Source of the DNA: Closterium sp. Naga37s-1
Taxonomy: Eukaryota > Streptophyta > Zygnematophyceae > Desmidiales > Closteriaceae
DNA length: 64,000 nt
Assembly (NCBI GenBank): GCA_947471745.1
Contig: CANJKZ010000934.1
Coordinates: forward strand, 718,001 to 782,000
Reading direction: 5' to 3'
Shown: piece after piece, positions 11,812 through 22,228 of the stretch
Position numbering within the stretch: position 1 is the stretch's first letter
How the letters are laid out: every line of letters begins with the position of its first letter
Made by a program: the position numbers and the translations under genes
Notes under the pieces: model-generated
What the model saw: the letters and a program-made list of their open reading frames with translations, nothing else
The model's database searches: none
Told to the model about the DNA's origin: nothing

Positions 11812-12040
11812 CAGCTCCAGTCGCCCGTGAGCCCGTTGCGCCAGTCGCCCGTGAGCCCGTTGCGCCAGTCGCCCGTGAGCCAGTTGCTCCAGTCGCCCGT
11901 GAGTCCGTTGCTCCTGTCGCTCAGAGTTAGCCGCGGAGCCAGTTACTCCAGTAGCCCGTGTGCCAGTTGCTCCAGTTGCCAGTGTGCCAGTTGCTCCAGT
12001 TGCCCGTGTGCCAGTTGCTCCAGTTGCGCCGTGTGCCAGC
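11812..12040 (+). repeat. 21-bp repeat, potential VAPVARE heptapeptide
   Basis: Units of the type CCAGTCGCCCGTGAGCC(CGTTG) repeat in tandem. One frame reads A-P-V-A-R-E-P-V repeatedly until a stop near 11930. The same peptide repeat is open for longer on the minus strand at 63164-63517. Whether it is translated is unknown. Confidence 0.5.
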
Positions 12041-12258
12041 AGCTTCAGCTGCCGCCCACTACCTCCTCTCCTCTCATATTCTCTCCTCCTCCACACTTGC
12101 CCTCTGCGATAGCCTCTAGCTTTGCTTACATTTGTGAACTATAAATTGCTGCTTCTTGTACTTGTGCTCAGATTGTGTGGTGACATTGTGATCCACCCTG
12201 AGCTTGTGTTTTTGCTTGCTTGTTGTGCTGATTACACCCCACTTTGGCTATGGGGGTG

Positions 12259-12401
12259 TGTCAGAATGTTATGTTTTGTCTAGCCTGCAGTGGGGTACTC
12301 AATAGTCAGTACAACCCAATTTAGGGTTTGCTATATGTACTCAACTGCTTGCTAGTGAAACCCCTCTCTTTCTCTCATTCATTTCTGTTTCAATCTTCAC
12401 A
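12259..12401 (+). repeat. 3' LTR of second non-autonomous element
   Basis: 143 bp, preceded by a purine tract. Confidence 0.85.
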
Positions 12402-13795
12402 AGAATGTACAACATGTACACCCTCTTTCGCGCTAGTAGAGCACCTGGTTGGAGAACGTACATGGATTGTAGAACGTCACCACGTTCAGAATGGTCTTGT
12501 CACCTTCTGTACAAGCACAATGCGAAGAATGCGGTTAGGTAAGGTTATGCACTTTACAAAAAGCGTTGTCAACGTTTTCATCTGTTTGAGAAAGTTATGA
12601 AGCGATTACGGAGATTTTACGTCCTTGAGCCAGTTTGTCACGTGGTCCGGCTTTCCCCCCAGGTTGCCTAGGAACGTTTATTGGCACCAGATCGCATGAG
12701 ACAAGTACTGTAGCGACGAGTCGCGCAAGGTGAAAAGGTTGAGAAAGAGGGTGTACCGTGAGGGGTGGAAGACATAGTAACTTGCATGAACAGGTTTTCA
12801 GAATTGGTTGCTAACTAATTTCGGTTATAACAGTGGTTTGCAGTGACACGAACAAAACCGTGCGTGAGATAAATATTCCTGAATCTAGATCGAAACTCAG
12901 GTAGTTTTTATGTTCTATTGAGCATTAAATTTTGTGACCATACGTGATGTGTGGCAGTTTGGCAGAATGTTGTCAATCTAAAACTGTTGCCTACCCGCTT
13001 GCAGCCAGATCATTGCCGTGCCCGTGCAAGCCAAATTACGTGTGGCGAGAATGTGGGTGCAGCAGTGGGGTGCCCTCACGCCACCTCACGTCACTTTCTC
13101 CCACTCGCATAAAAATCTTTTCAGCTACAACGGCCTGGCCTGCTGCCCTACCTTCGCCAGCTCAGATGCAACAAGGTTTTTTAGGAGCCCCAGACAGATC
13201 TTCTGTGATAATATACAAGGAGGCTTCATGTTATAAAAAATCTTTCCCGTTTCATGTTCCTGGTGCAGTTTCACATCTCAGGAGCAAATTCATCGCATGC
13301 CTTGCAACACCTCCACCCCTTCTTCCCCTCACAGCTGGGGGACAAACCGCAGTGAAGGAAAATGTTTTTTCTAAAATTATTTTGTTTTTCGTTGAAGGGA
13401 AGGAGAATGGGAAGGTATCCGTATTTCAGCCTCACTGTAGAGAAGAGTGGTTGAACATCAATCTAGTTTTAGAACATGGAATGGGTTCCGAGAAGCACTC
13501 GAGTTTGTAAGGGTCAGTCCTGAAGTTGCTGGATTTTGTTGGGAGAAATAATAGAAAATCCAATTGTACCCGTGTGAAACACCCTAGGAATCTGCTCCAG
13601 AATTGGCATGTCATATCGGTTCAGTTGGGGTTGTGATTGTGGTGTCCAAGAAATGGGTTTCCCACACTGAATCAGCTAGTTGGCTGAGGATATCAAGACA
13701 ACACCGAAGGATAACTTTGACCGTGAATGGCTGAGATAGACCCAATAACAACCACTATTTCCACACCTTTGTCAGTGAATTTGTAAGCTACGACT
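12402..13795. other. No recognisable gene
   Basis: Mixed-composition DNA. A 188-codon plus-strand frame at 12944-13510 is the longest, but it has no domain, repeat or codon pattern I recognise. Confidence 0.4.
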
Positions 13796-14023
13796 GATTA
13801 ATATACCGTTCTGCCGCGAGCCCCGCTCGCCGCTGGCCATGCACAGGGAAATCGGTGGCGGTCCAGCAGTCACAGCTGTTCTAGTAGCAGCTTCTGATGA
13901 CGCCGAAAGCGCACGGCGACGGTTGGAGAAGGCACCTCCCAAGTTGCTTGAAGCAGAAACAGGCGGGGGATGGGGAGGATAACACGGCAGTGGCGGGAGC
14001 TCCAGTCGGTTGCTCCTCGGTGC

Positions 14024-14155
14024 TATTCCAGGGTAACAACGAGGAATGTGGGCCTAGTTGTAGGCTAGTAGTACTACTATTCCAGGGCAACAACGAGGAA
14101 TGTGGGCCTAGTCGTAGGCTAGTAGTACTACTATTCCAGGGTAACAATGAGGGAA
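14024..14155 (+). repeat. Three tandem copies of a ~54-bp unit
   Basis: Units begin CTATTCCAGGG(C/T)AACAA at about 14024, 14077 and 14131. The inverted counterpart near 37450 has a single unit. Confidence 0.75.
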
Positions 14156-14404
14156 GTGTGCTTAGGCTCTATCCCAGGAATGTGAGGATTAGAATCGGTA
14201 GTAGGACGAGATTCGATCTCCGTCTCCCTCTTCCGTGACATCTCTCTGGCCGTCCGACTCGCCAGACGGAAAAGGGAAGGGTCTTCCCCTCTCTCCCACT
14301 CCCTTTTCTGCCTCTCCCATCCTTCTCTCAACCCGTGTGACCAGGGTCGCAAGCCTGGGATCGCATGGCTAGGATCACATGAGTATGACCGCTTGACTAA
14401 GCCT

Positions 14405-14760
14405 AGTAGGATCTCATCATGCCTTCTAGAGATCTCATCATGCCTTCTAGAGATCTCATCATGCCTTCTAGAGATCTCATCATGCCTTCTAGATCATGCC
14501 TTCTAGGGATCTCATCATGCCTTCTAATGATCTCATTATGCCTTCTAGAGATCTCATCATGCCTTCTACTAGAAGAGATCCCATCATGCCTAGAGATCCC
14601 ATCATGCCTAGAGATCTCATGCATAGAGCCTAGAGATCTCATCATGCCTGGATATCTCATCATGCGTAGAGATCTCATCATGCGTAGAGATCTCATCATG
14701 CGTACTTGGGATCTTATCATGCCTGGGATCTCATGATGATCTCATGCCTACGGATCTCAT
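14405..14760 (+). repeat. ~19-21-bp minisatellite GATCTCATCATGCCTTCTAGA
   Basis: About 17 imperfect units. Both strands are open (MPSRDLI on plus, MMRSLEG on minus), which is a consequence of the repeat and not evidence of a gene. Confidence 0.85.
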
Positions 14761-15035
14761 GCTGGTCTGGTCAAACCGCGGAGCTGTGCTCTGTGCCGCC
14801 ACATGCTTTCAGGAGACGTTACTTTGAGTCCCTGAGTTGCTCTATTGCTAAACACTCTCAGAAAATGCTACTTGCACTGGTGTCTCAATTCACATCCCCC
14901 CTCCCTCCCATTCTCTCTGCGCCTCCCTTCGCCTGTCCCCTCCTCTCTCACTTGCCCTCCTCTCTCACCTCTCAATCCCCCCCTCAAACGTTGCTTGCAC
15001 TGATATTCCTCATGGCCTCCCTCTCCTCCACCTCC

Positions 15036-15732
15036 CAGCTCCCTTGTTCACGGTGCTGGTGGTCGTGTAGTTAGCCTGCGGCACAGTGGCAGCGGCAGCT
15101 CCTCCCTCTCACCCTCCGCTTCCCCCATCCTTCTCCTGCTCCTCCCTCCGCATTCCCTCCCTCCCATTCCTCTTCCAGCTCCCCTGTTCACGGTGCTGGT
15201 GGTCGTGTGGGTGGCATGCGGCACAGCAACAGCAGCAACCCCTCCCTCTCACCCCTCGCTTCCCCCATCCTTCTCCTGCTCCTCCCCCTAAATTCCCTCC
15301 CTCCCTTCCCCCTCCCAGCACCGTTGTTCACGATGCTGGTGGTCGTGTGGGTAGCATGCAGCGCGGTGACAGCTGCATGGCTGCTCTGCTGTGGGACCGG
15401 CACTCGCAGTATGAGAGGCACAGAGAGGAGGCGCTGGGCGTGTGGTGCTCTCTCACTCTCCCTACTCTCCCTACTCTCCCCTCTCTCATCCTCACTATTC
15501 TCTCCGCTCTCCCTCCCCTCTCTCTCCCATCCCTCCCCATCCTCTCACAGCGCCCCTGTTCACGGTGCTGGTGGTCGTGTGGGTAGCATGCGGTGCCGTG
15601 ACAGCGGCATGGCTGCTGTGGGACCGGCACTCGCAGTATGAGAGGCACCGGGAGGAGGCGTTAGGCGTGTGGTGCAAGGAACGCGCCCTCATGCTGCAGC
15701 AGCTCGTGCTGGCCCACGCCGGGCAGATGCAG
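15036..15732 (+). repeat. Four tandem copies of the TM1 exon
   Basis: The segment TGTTCACGGTGCTGGTGGTC begins near 15047, 15186, 15327 and 15559, each time after a pyrimidine tract and AG. Only the fourth copy stays open through the full exon (15551-15732); the first has TAG after VLVVV, the second ends early, the third shifts frame. Confidence 0.8.
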
Positions 15733-15747
15733 GTGAGATGAGGCTGG

Positions 15748-15850
15748 GTTGGAGTGCTGCCCTCATAACCTCATGCCCTCATGCTCTCATGCCCTCATGC
15801 CCTCATACCCTCATGCCCTCATACCCTCATACCCTCATGCCCTCATGCTA
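15748..15850 (+). repeat. CCTCATGC/CCTCATAC short tandem repeat
   Basis: About a dozen octamer-like units in the intron after the TM1 exon. It starts beside CGCCCTCATGCTGCAGCAGC-like exon sequence, and the words CTCATGCTACAGCAGCTCGTG at its end copy that exon, so the repeat grew from exon sequence. Confidence 0.75.
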
Positions 15851-16845
15851 CAGCAGCTCGTGCCTTTTGCTGTTGAGCTTGTTCCGTTCACTCACATAAT
15901 ATAATCTTCTGATTCCGTTTTTCCCCCGTTCTTCAGACTCTGGCGGGGCTGATATCTGTGATGGGAACGCCAGGGCAGCGGGGCAAGTGGGACATGGGCC
16001 GGTGTTTGAACGGCAGCATGTGGGTGTCTTATCTCACTCGCATTGCACAAGCCCGCCCGGGGAACACGGGTGCACTCGCATGTGCGTTGGTGCGCGATGC
16101 AGAAAGGTGAGAAGGGAGGGCGGTGGGAGTGGAGTGGAGAGAGAGGAAAGGTTGAAGGGAGGTGAGAGTTTGGGAGAGTGGTGAGAAGGGAGAGGTCTGA
16201 GATGTCTCATTGATCATGCGGTTAGGGTGTGGTTGTGTGGGATGCAGAGAGCTGAGAGGGGAGGGAGGTTGGTGTGGTGAAGTGGAGAGCAGAGAGGGTG
16301 GAGGGGATTCGAGAGTTAGATTAATGGGACCTGATTTGCCCTGTTTCGAGTTTTCCCCTGTTTCGAGTTTACTCTCATCCCAATCTGCACTGCCCCAGAC
16401 TTACTATCAGCGGTAGGAGTGTTACGCAAACATAAGAATAACTAGTATGTGTGCGTAAAAGGGTTGGCGGACGCAACGCTAATGGCAAATTTCTTTTATT
16501 TTCCATCTTGCCTCTCATCCATTCTTACCCGATCCCACGCACTTTGCGGCAGGCCGGCCTTTGAGAAGCAGTACGGCAGCATCAGAGACAACACGCTGGT
16601 TGTCAGTGCCCGCCGCCCCATCTACTGCCCCAAAATCCTCGAGCTCACAACGCTCTTTGCCACCAACGGCCCCAGCAACGTCGACATGTTTCAACGATTC
16701 TATTCGTTGATTCCACTCGTGGAGGAGGGAAGGCACTTCTACTCCTGGCCCTACCCCCTCGCCTCCCTCACCCATGCCGGATTCGGTGAGTGGGGAAGGG
16801 AGCAGCTCCTTATGAAGCACCTCAAAGGTCTAGTGAGTGTGTTTG

Positions 16846-17099
<254 letters not shown>

Positions 17100-17559
17100 C
17101 TTCCTTGATCTTAACTTGGTGAGTAAGATAGCAATGGTCTGGTTTTTTTTTTCACACATGGCTGCATCCCGTGAGTGAGTAATAGCCTCTGAAGTTCCCC
17201 AGAGTTCTTGCACAAAAAGGATTACCCTCCTTGGAGATCCCTCTCTCTCACTCATGCGCCGAGTCAAGGATGCAACTTCGCCATCGAATCACAAGTGACA
17301 ATAAGTAATAAATACCTGCTTCCGGTCCTTTTGTCTCTTCCTACCCCGCCTCAGGAGTTGCCTTTCCTCTCCTCCGCAGCCTCCCCACCAACCAAGCCCT
17401 TGAGGCGATCAGCAGCAGCAGAAGCACCACACAGAATGCTTGGTGTTTCCAATCAGGCGGCTTTAGGTGTGTCCATCTGTCTCCAACCCCCCTTCATTCT
17501 CCCAACCTTGCCGCAGGTGTCGCATTTCCTCTCCGCAGCAGCCTCCCCACCAACAAATC

Positions 17560-18210
17560 GAGGCAATCAGCAGTGGGAACAGTGTACGGTTCACTTGCTG
17601 CATCCATTGACGTGACTTACATAGCACAGCAGGTCTTAGAGGAGCTGTATGCACCTGGTGAGTGAAGCGCTGTATGCACCTGGGGAGTGTTCAGGCGCCT
17701 CATAAGTCCCCATTAACAGCTCGAAACAGTCTGCAGCACGAGCAGTGTACAGGCCACCGGCTGCATCTATTGACGTGACTTACATCGCACAGCAAGTCTT
17801 AGAGGAGTTCTGTGCACCTGGTGAGTGTTCAGGCGCCTCACAAGTCCCTGTTAACAGCTCGAGACAGTATGCAGCAGGAGAAGTGTACGGGTCAGTTGCT
17901 GCATCTATTGACTTGACTTACATCGCACAGAAGGTCCTAGAGGAGCTGTATGCACCTGGTGAGTTTCCAGGCGTCTCACAAGTCCCCACTAACTCCTCGA
18001 GGCAATCAGCAATGGAAGCATTGCGTTTTCACTTGCTGCATCTATTGGCGTGACTTACATCGCACAGAAGGTCCTAGAGGAGTTGTATGCACCTGGTGAG
18101 TTTCCAGGCGCCTCATGAGTCCCCATTCACAGCTCGAAACAGTTAGCAGTGAATGTGAAACCAGTGTACGGACTAGTGCACAGAAGGTCCTGGAAGAGTT
18201 GTAACTTTTA
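17560..18210 (+). repeat. Five tandem copies of one CHASE exon
   Basis: A short exon encoding [19 protein letters not shown] with donor CACCTG|GTGAG recurs with exon ends at 17657, 17820, 17958 and 18095; a fifth, decayed copy ends near 18207. Spacing is 163, 138, 137 and about 112 bp. Copies differ by substitutions ([14 protein letters not shown]). Between copies lie AACAGCTCGAAACAG-type segments. The minus-strand gene has one such exon (34597-34675). Confidence 0.8.
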
Positions 18211-18839
18211 CGCACCTAGAGGACTTGTCATATGTTTTGTGCTCTTCTTACTCTCTCACTCCCTCTCCCCCACTACTCCCCCTCCTCCCCACCCCTTCCA
18301 TTCCCCCATTTCCCCCCTCGCACACAGACCCATCAAAGTCCTTTGAGCTATACGACATCACCGATCCAGCCTCTCTCTTCGCCATTGTCTCCCCAGTCCC
18401 CCCTCACGCCTACTTCCGCCCCGACGACAAGCTCCCCTACATGCACCCCTCTCCGGAGTCCGAAACCCGCCCCTGGGAGCATCGAGCAGTGGTGCCTCTA
18501 GTTGAGATGGGGGCAGGCGTGCGCAAATATGAAGTCTGGTGCCGGTGAGTGAGTGAGCCTTCTCGTGAGGCTGTGAGTGAGCCTTGTCGGCTCCTAAACA
18601 CGCCCCTGGGAGCATCGGGCCGTGGTGCCTCTAGGAGATGAGAGCAGAGCATGCCTGGTGTAGGTGAGTGAGTAAGCCTTATGGGAGAGTGAATGGGCCT
18701 TCTCGACTCTGAAACCTGCCCCTCGGGCTCTATCACTCGCCCTTTCGCTCTCTCACTCCCCCACATGCACCCCACTTCGGACTCTGGGACTCGCCCCTAG
18801 GAACACAGAGACCTGGTGCCTCTGGATAGCTTGGTGCAC

Positions 18840-19030
18840 GTACGCTCTTCAAAGCATTATGTAGGATGAATTTTGAGTCGACTCAAAAGCCATCTGATCT
18901 GGATAGCTTGGTGCACGTACGCTCTTCAAAGCATTATGTAGGATGACTATTGAGTTTGTCCAGAACCTATCTGGATAGCTTTCAGATACAAGGTCTGGTG
19001 TAGGTACGCTCTTCAAAGCATTATGTGGGA
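18840..19030 (+). repeat. Tandem ~70-75-bp unit, three copies
   Basis: GTACGCTCTTCAAAGCATTATGT recurs at about 18840, 18915 and 19004 (first words TACGCTCTTCAAAGCATTAT). It lies in the intron before the TM2 exon; no coding role is seen. Confidence 0.7.
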
Positions 19031-19089
19031 TTTCTTATGAGCCCGCGAATATCCACCTCCTTCGTGTTATCTCCAACCCACCCCCATCC

Positions 19090-19626
19090 AGGCACACGCC
19101 GCCCCCCAGCGCATGGCAGCAGTGGGGCATCCTCATCCTCATCTCCCTCTTCGCCCTCCTCGCCCTATTCACCCTCTTACTATGCCCCTGTGTTGTAAAT
19201 ATTATAGAGAAAAGACCTTGTTAATCCCCCCCTCATCCAGGCACACACAGCCTTCCAACGCATGGCAATCGTGGGGCGTCCCCATCCTCATCGCCCTGTT
19301 ACTATGCCCGTGCACAGCAACATATGCATACATACTATAACCTACGTGCCCTCTTCCTGTTATTCCCCCCAATTCCAGGAACACTCAGCCTCCCAGCGCA
19401 TGGCAATCGTGGGGCATCCCCATCCTCATCGCCCTCTTCGCGCTCCTCCTCGTGCTGCTCGTGCTGCTGGCAGCCTGCCTGCAGCGCGCCAAGTTCTTCC
19501 AGACCCAGCAGCAGGTGGCGGAAGCAGATAGGCTGAGACGGCAGGCGGAGCGTGCAGAGGCGTCTAAGAGCATGTTTGTCGCGTGCATGTCTCATGAGCT
19601 CAGAACACCCATGGTTGGGATAACTG
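19090..19626 (+). repeat. TM2 exon start present three times
   Basis: The exon opening (CAGCGCATGGCA...GGGGCATCC...CTCATC) occurs near 19093, 19240 and 19379. Only the third continues through TM2 ([16 protein letters not shown]) into the H-box. Confidence 0.75.
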
Positions 19627-20339
19627 GTATGATTGTGATCCTCCTCCTGTGTCTTTGAGTATACCGTGCATGTCTCACGAGCCCAGAACACCCACGGTTG
19701 GGATTCCTGGTAAGTGCAGTGTTCATGCTTTACTGAGTGTGTTTTTTGTAGGCGCGTAAGAAAAAGAGCCAGAGTGCAGTAGGTACAGTGTTGATTTCAA
19801 AGGTACACTACATTTGGTCAATCATACATGGCCCTTCTTCTTCGCTCCATACGTGCACCGTTATTCTTTCCACATCCCTCCCTTATCCCCCACCAGGCAT
19901 GCTCGACGCTCTAGCAGACATGGGTCTCAACTCCTCCCAGCTAGCAGATCTCCTCATGGGGGGAGGGGGGGAAGCATCAGCAAGTGATACACTGCGTCTG
20001 GTCAACCGCGTGTTTCTCTCAGCTCCATACCTGCACCCTACTCCTTCCCACCCACTCCCCTCTCTCTCCCACATCCATCCCTCTTGCCCACCAGGCATGC
20101 TTGACGCTCTGGCGGACATGGGCCTGAATGCCTCTCAGCTAGCGGATCTCCTCATGGCTGGGGCATCGGCAAGAGATGCACTGCATCTGGTCAACCGCGT
20201 GTTGGACCTGGCGAAGCTGGATGCAGGCAAGGCGGTGGCGGATGAGACAGTGGTTGATGTGCGTGAGTGGCTTCGTGCTGCTTTGGATTGGCACACACAA
20301 CTCAAAGCAGCAAGGAGCGTTTGATTCTCGCCCTTCATC

Positions 20340-20756
20340 GTGGCAAGGGAGGAGTCGAGTCGAGTCGAGATCATGGATGATGTCCATGTGGGGAACGCGG
20401 AGGAAGATGAAGCGAAACCGTTTTACGAGGCACCTACTGAATTCATTCTACAAGACACAAGGGGAGAGGATGACGAAGATGATTCCAGCTGCAGGGAAGC
20501 GAATGCTCAATGTGGGGTTCATGTTGACAATGGGGATGAAAAGGCCATGAATGCTGAGGCAAGTTGTAGGATAGAATCAGTTTGATGCTGCTGAATGCTG
20601 AGGCAAGTCATGGTGCAGTAGATGCTGCTGGTGAGGAGGAGGACTGGGCATGTGATGACGATGAATGGTACCCCAGGCCCGGGAAAAAGGACAACAATGC
20701 GGAGTACTGGCATGCAGGGAGGATTGGTGCATTCCAGTTGTTGATTGCAGTTTAAA
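20340..20756 (+). pseudogene. Acidic coding remnant of unknown function
   Basis: Two plus-strand stretches read like one acidic protein end: 20340-20585 (EEDEAKPFYEAPTEF, GEDDEDDSS) and, after a short internal duplication of AATGCTGAGGCAAGT, 20594-20756 (EEEDWACDDDEWYPRPG, AEYWHAGRIGAFQLL) with a stop at 20754-20756. The duplication carries a stop codon that breaks the frame. I recognise no domain. It lies directly after the truncated kinase copy and could belong to an inserted element. Confidence 0.3.
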
Positions 20757-20851
20757 TGGTTTTATAGCTATTGATGGGTTAACAGTTCACGAGGCAGTTA
20801 TTGATGCAAGTTGTAGGATAGCTTCAGTTTGATGTGCATGTTTTGTCAAAC

Positions 20852-20977
20852 TGTCATAATGTTTATATTGTGTAGGCTGTAGTGGGGTAGCCCATAAGGG
20901 GTACAACCCAATTAGGGTTAGCACTTGTACCAACTTTCTTCTCAATGCAATCATTTTCCCTCGTCTAGTTTCTAACA
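20852..20977 (+). mobile_element. Solo LTR, decayed, copia type
   Basis: 126 bp from TGTCAT to TCTAACA. It carries the block shared by the copia LTRs here (GTAGTGGGGTAGCCCATAAG, GGGTACAACCCAATTAGGG). It is closest to the LTRs at 44283 and 53084. No internal sequence and no target duplication remain, as expected after LTR-LTR recombination and decay. Confidence 0.75.
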
Positions 20978-21761
20978 TGTTTAACCATAGTCAACATTTG
21001 CTGAATACTATAGAACCCAGATCTGCATGAGCCATCCACTAGCATTTAGTAAAAGACAAATCCATCCACCTGACTACGTAGTTTGGTCACAAGTTCACAA
21101 CGCACGACCACTTTCCAGCCAGTCAGTGCAGACTAATTAGTGCCTAGCACTGCCCTAGGCTCAAGTAAAGCATTTGTTTGGTGTGCTAAACATGCAGACC
21201 GTCATTTAAGATAATTTATTATAAACCATATACGGTAGTAAGAAATGCAGCTAGCACAATCTGTCCAATCAGGGCACCACCTGATCAGTCAGTGCAATAG
21301 CAGCATGATTTGGCGTGCCTGTCATATATAAGTCAGTAGTTTTTCTCAGGAACAGAGAAGCAACCTGAGCAAGTCTTACTCAGTCGAAATATCACTGGCT
21401 GCTGCACGTACCGCACATGTCAGTGGTTGGGGTGGGGTGGTCTTCAGACATAGTGAAACAACCCGGGTGTGCTCTGCTCTTGTAAACAATGTTGAATGCT
21501 GATCATTGGCTGCAGTAAGTGTCGTATTTGTCAGTGGTTGGGCTGGCCTTCAGACTCAATGAAACAACCCACGACCCGAGTGTGTTATGACCACGACCCA
21601 TAGAAGTTAGCTTTTATGCGCCTAGAAGAGGTGATTTTCAAGCCGTTGGATTAGTGACTGCTGCATAATTGGCCGTTGCATCTGTCGAATCCGTTTTCAT
21701 AAATTGACACGGCCCGCCAGGCATGAGTTTTGAGCCGTCTAAAAGATCATTCAGTGCTGCA
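20978..21761. other. Gene-free stretch with an imperfect ~105-bp tandem duplication
   Basis: Segments at about 21400-21480 and 21505-21590 share GTCAGTGGTTGGG(G/C)TGG, CTTCAGAC and TGAAACAACCC. A TATA-like word (CATATATAAG) at 21323-21332 has no gene I can attach. Nothing else seen. Confidence 0.5.
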
Positions 21762-22228
21762 TCAGTCGTATCTGTCCGTAGCTTGACCAAGAGCGGGGTG
21801 TGACCCGACCCGCAGGAGGGATCTCTGGGAGTGCATGTGGGAGAGGTGGGCGGCGAGCAGGTGGGCATCCACTGGCTTCTGCAGCACACCGTCAAACCCC
21901 CCCTCTGCACACCTCTGCACCACTCCGCGATCCACGTCTGCCGTCAGAGCCACTATGGGCACCCGCAGGGAGACGGGCCACCCAGCAGCAGGAGAAGCAG
22001 CAGCAACACCAGCAGCACCAGAAGTTGCAGCAGAAGCAGCAGCGGCGGCGGCGGCGGCTGCGGCGGCGGCTGCGGCGGCTGCCGCAGCAGCAGCAGGGTT
22101 CGCAAATTCTAGGGGTGGGACGGGCAGATCCGAAGGGGTGTGCTGCGGCCTATGCTGCTGCGATTGCCGTGCCCGTGAAATTGATTCAAACTCCACTCTC
22201 CTCTCAAGGGCTCGTATGGCTGCTGCTG
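21762..22228 (-). CDS. Last kinase exon: receiver C-terminal half with poly-Ala insert
   Basis: Begins [15 protein letters not shown] after acceptor TTTGCAG, which continues MDG of the preceding exon as in plant response regulators. It ends with [28 protein letters not shown] and a stop at 21762. Between the helix and strand it holds a run of more than 20 alanines (about 22030-22095, GCN codons), which is not usual for a receiver domain. Confidence 0.75.

Larger units (their letters stand above)
10844..12401 (+). mobile_element. Second non-autonomous LTR retrotransposon
   Basis: LTRs of 143 bp at 10844-10986 and 12259-12401 frame a 1.27-kb interior. A primer site (TGGTATAGAGCTGG) follows the 5' LTR and a polypurine tract (CTATGGGGGTG) precedes the 3' LTR. 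Flanking pentamers AGAGT (10839-10843) and AGAAT (12402-12406) match at four of five bases, consistent with an ageing target duplication. The interior has a GC-rich array (about 11070-11380), poly-C runs and a 21-bp repeat module (11812-12040), but no gag or pol. It belongs to the same family as 951-9818. Confidence 0.85.

Noticed and set aside
12944..13510. 188-codon frame as a gene
   Set aside because: No domain, no splice or regulatory context, and no homology I recognise; left as unsupported.
14403..14736. MPSRDLI / MMRSLEG repeat proteins
   Set aside because: Both strands of a ~20-bp minisatellite are open; no flanking gene signals.
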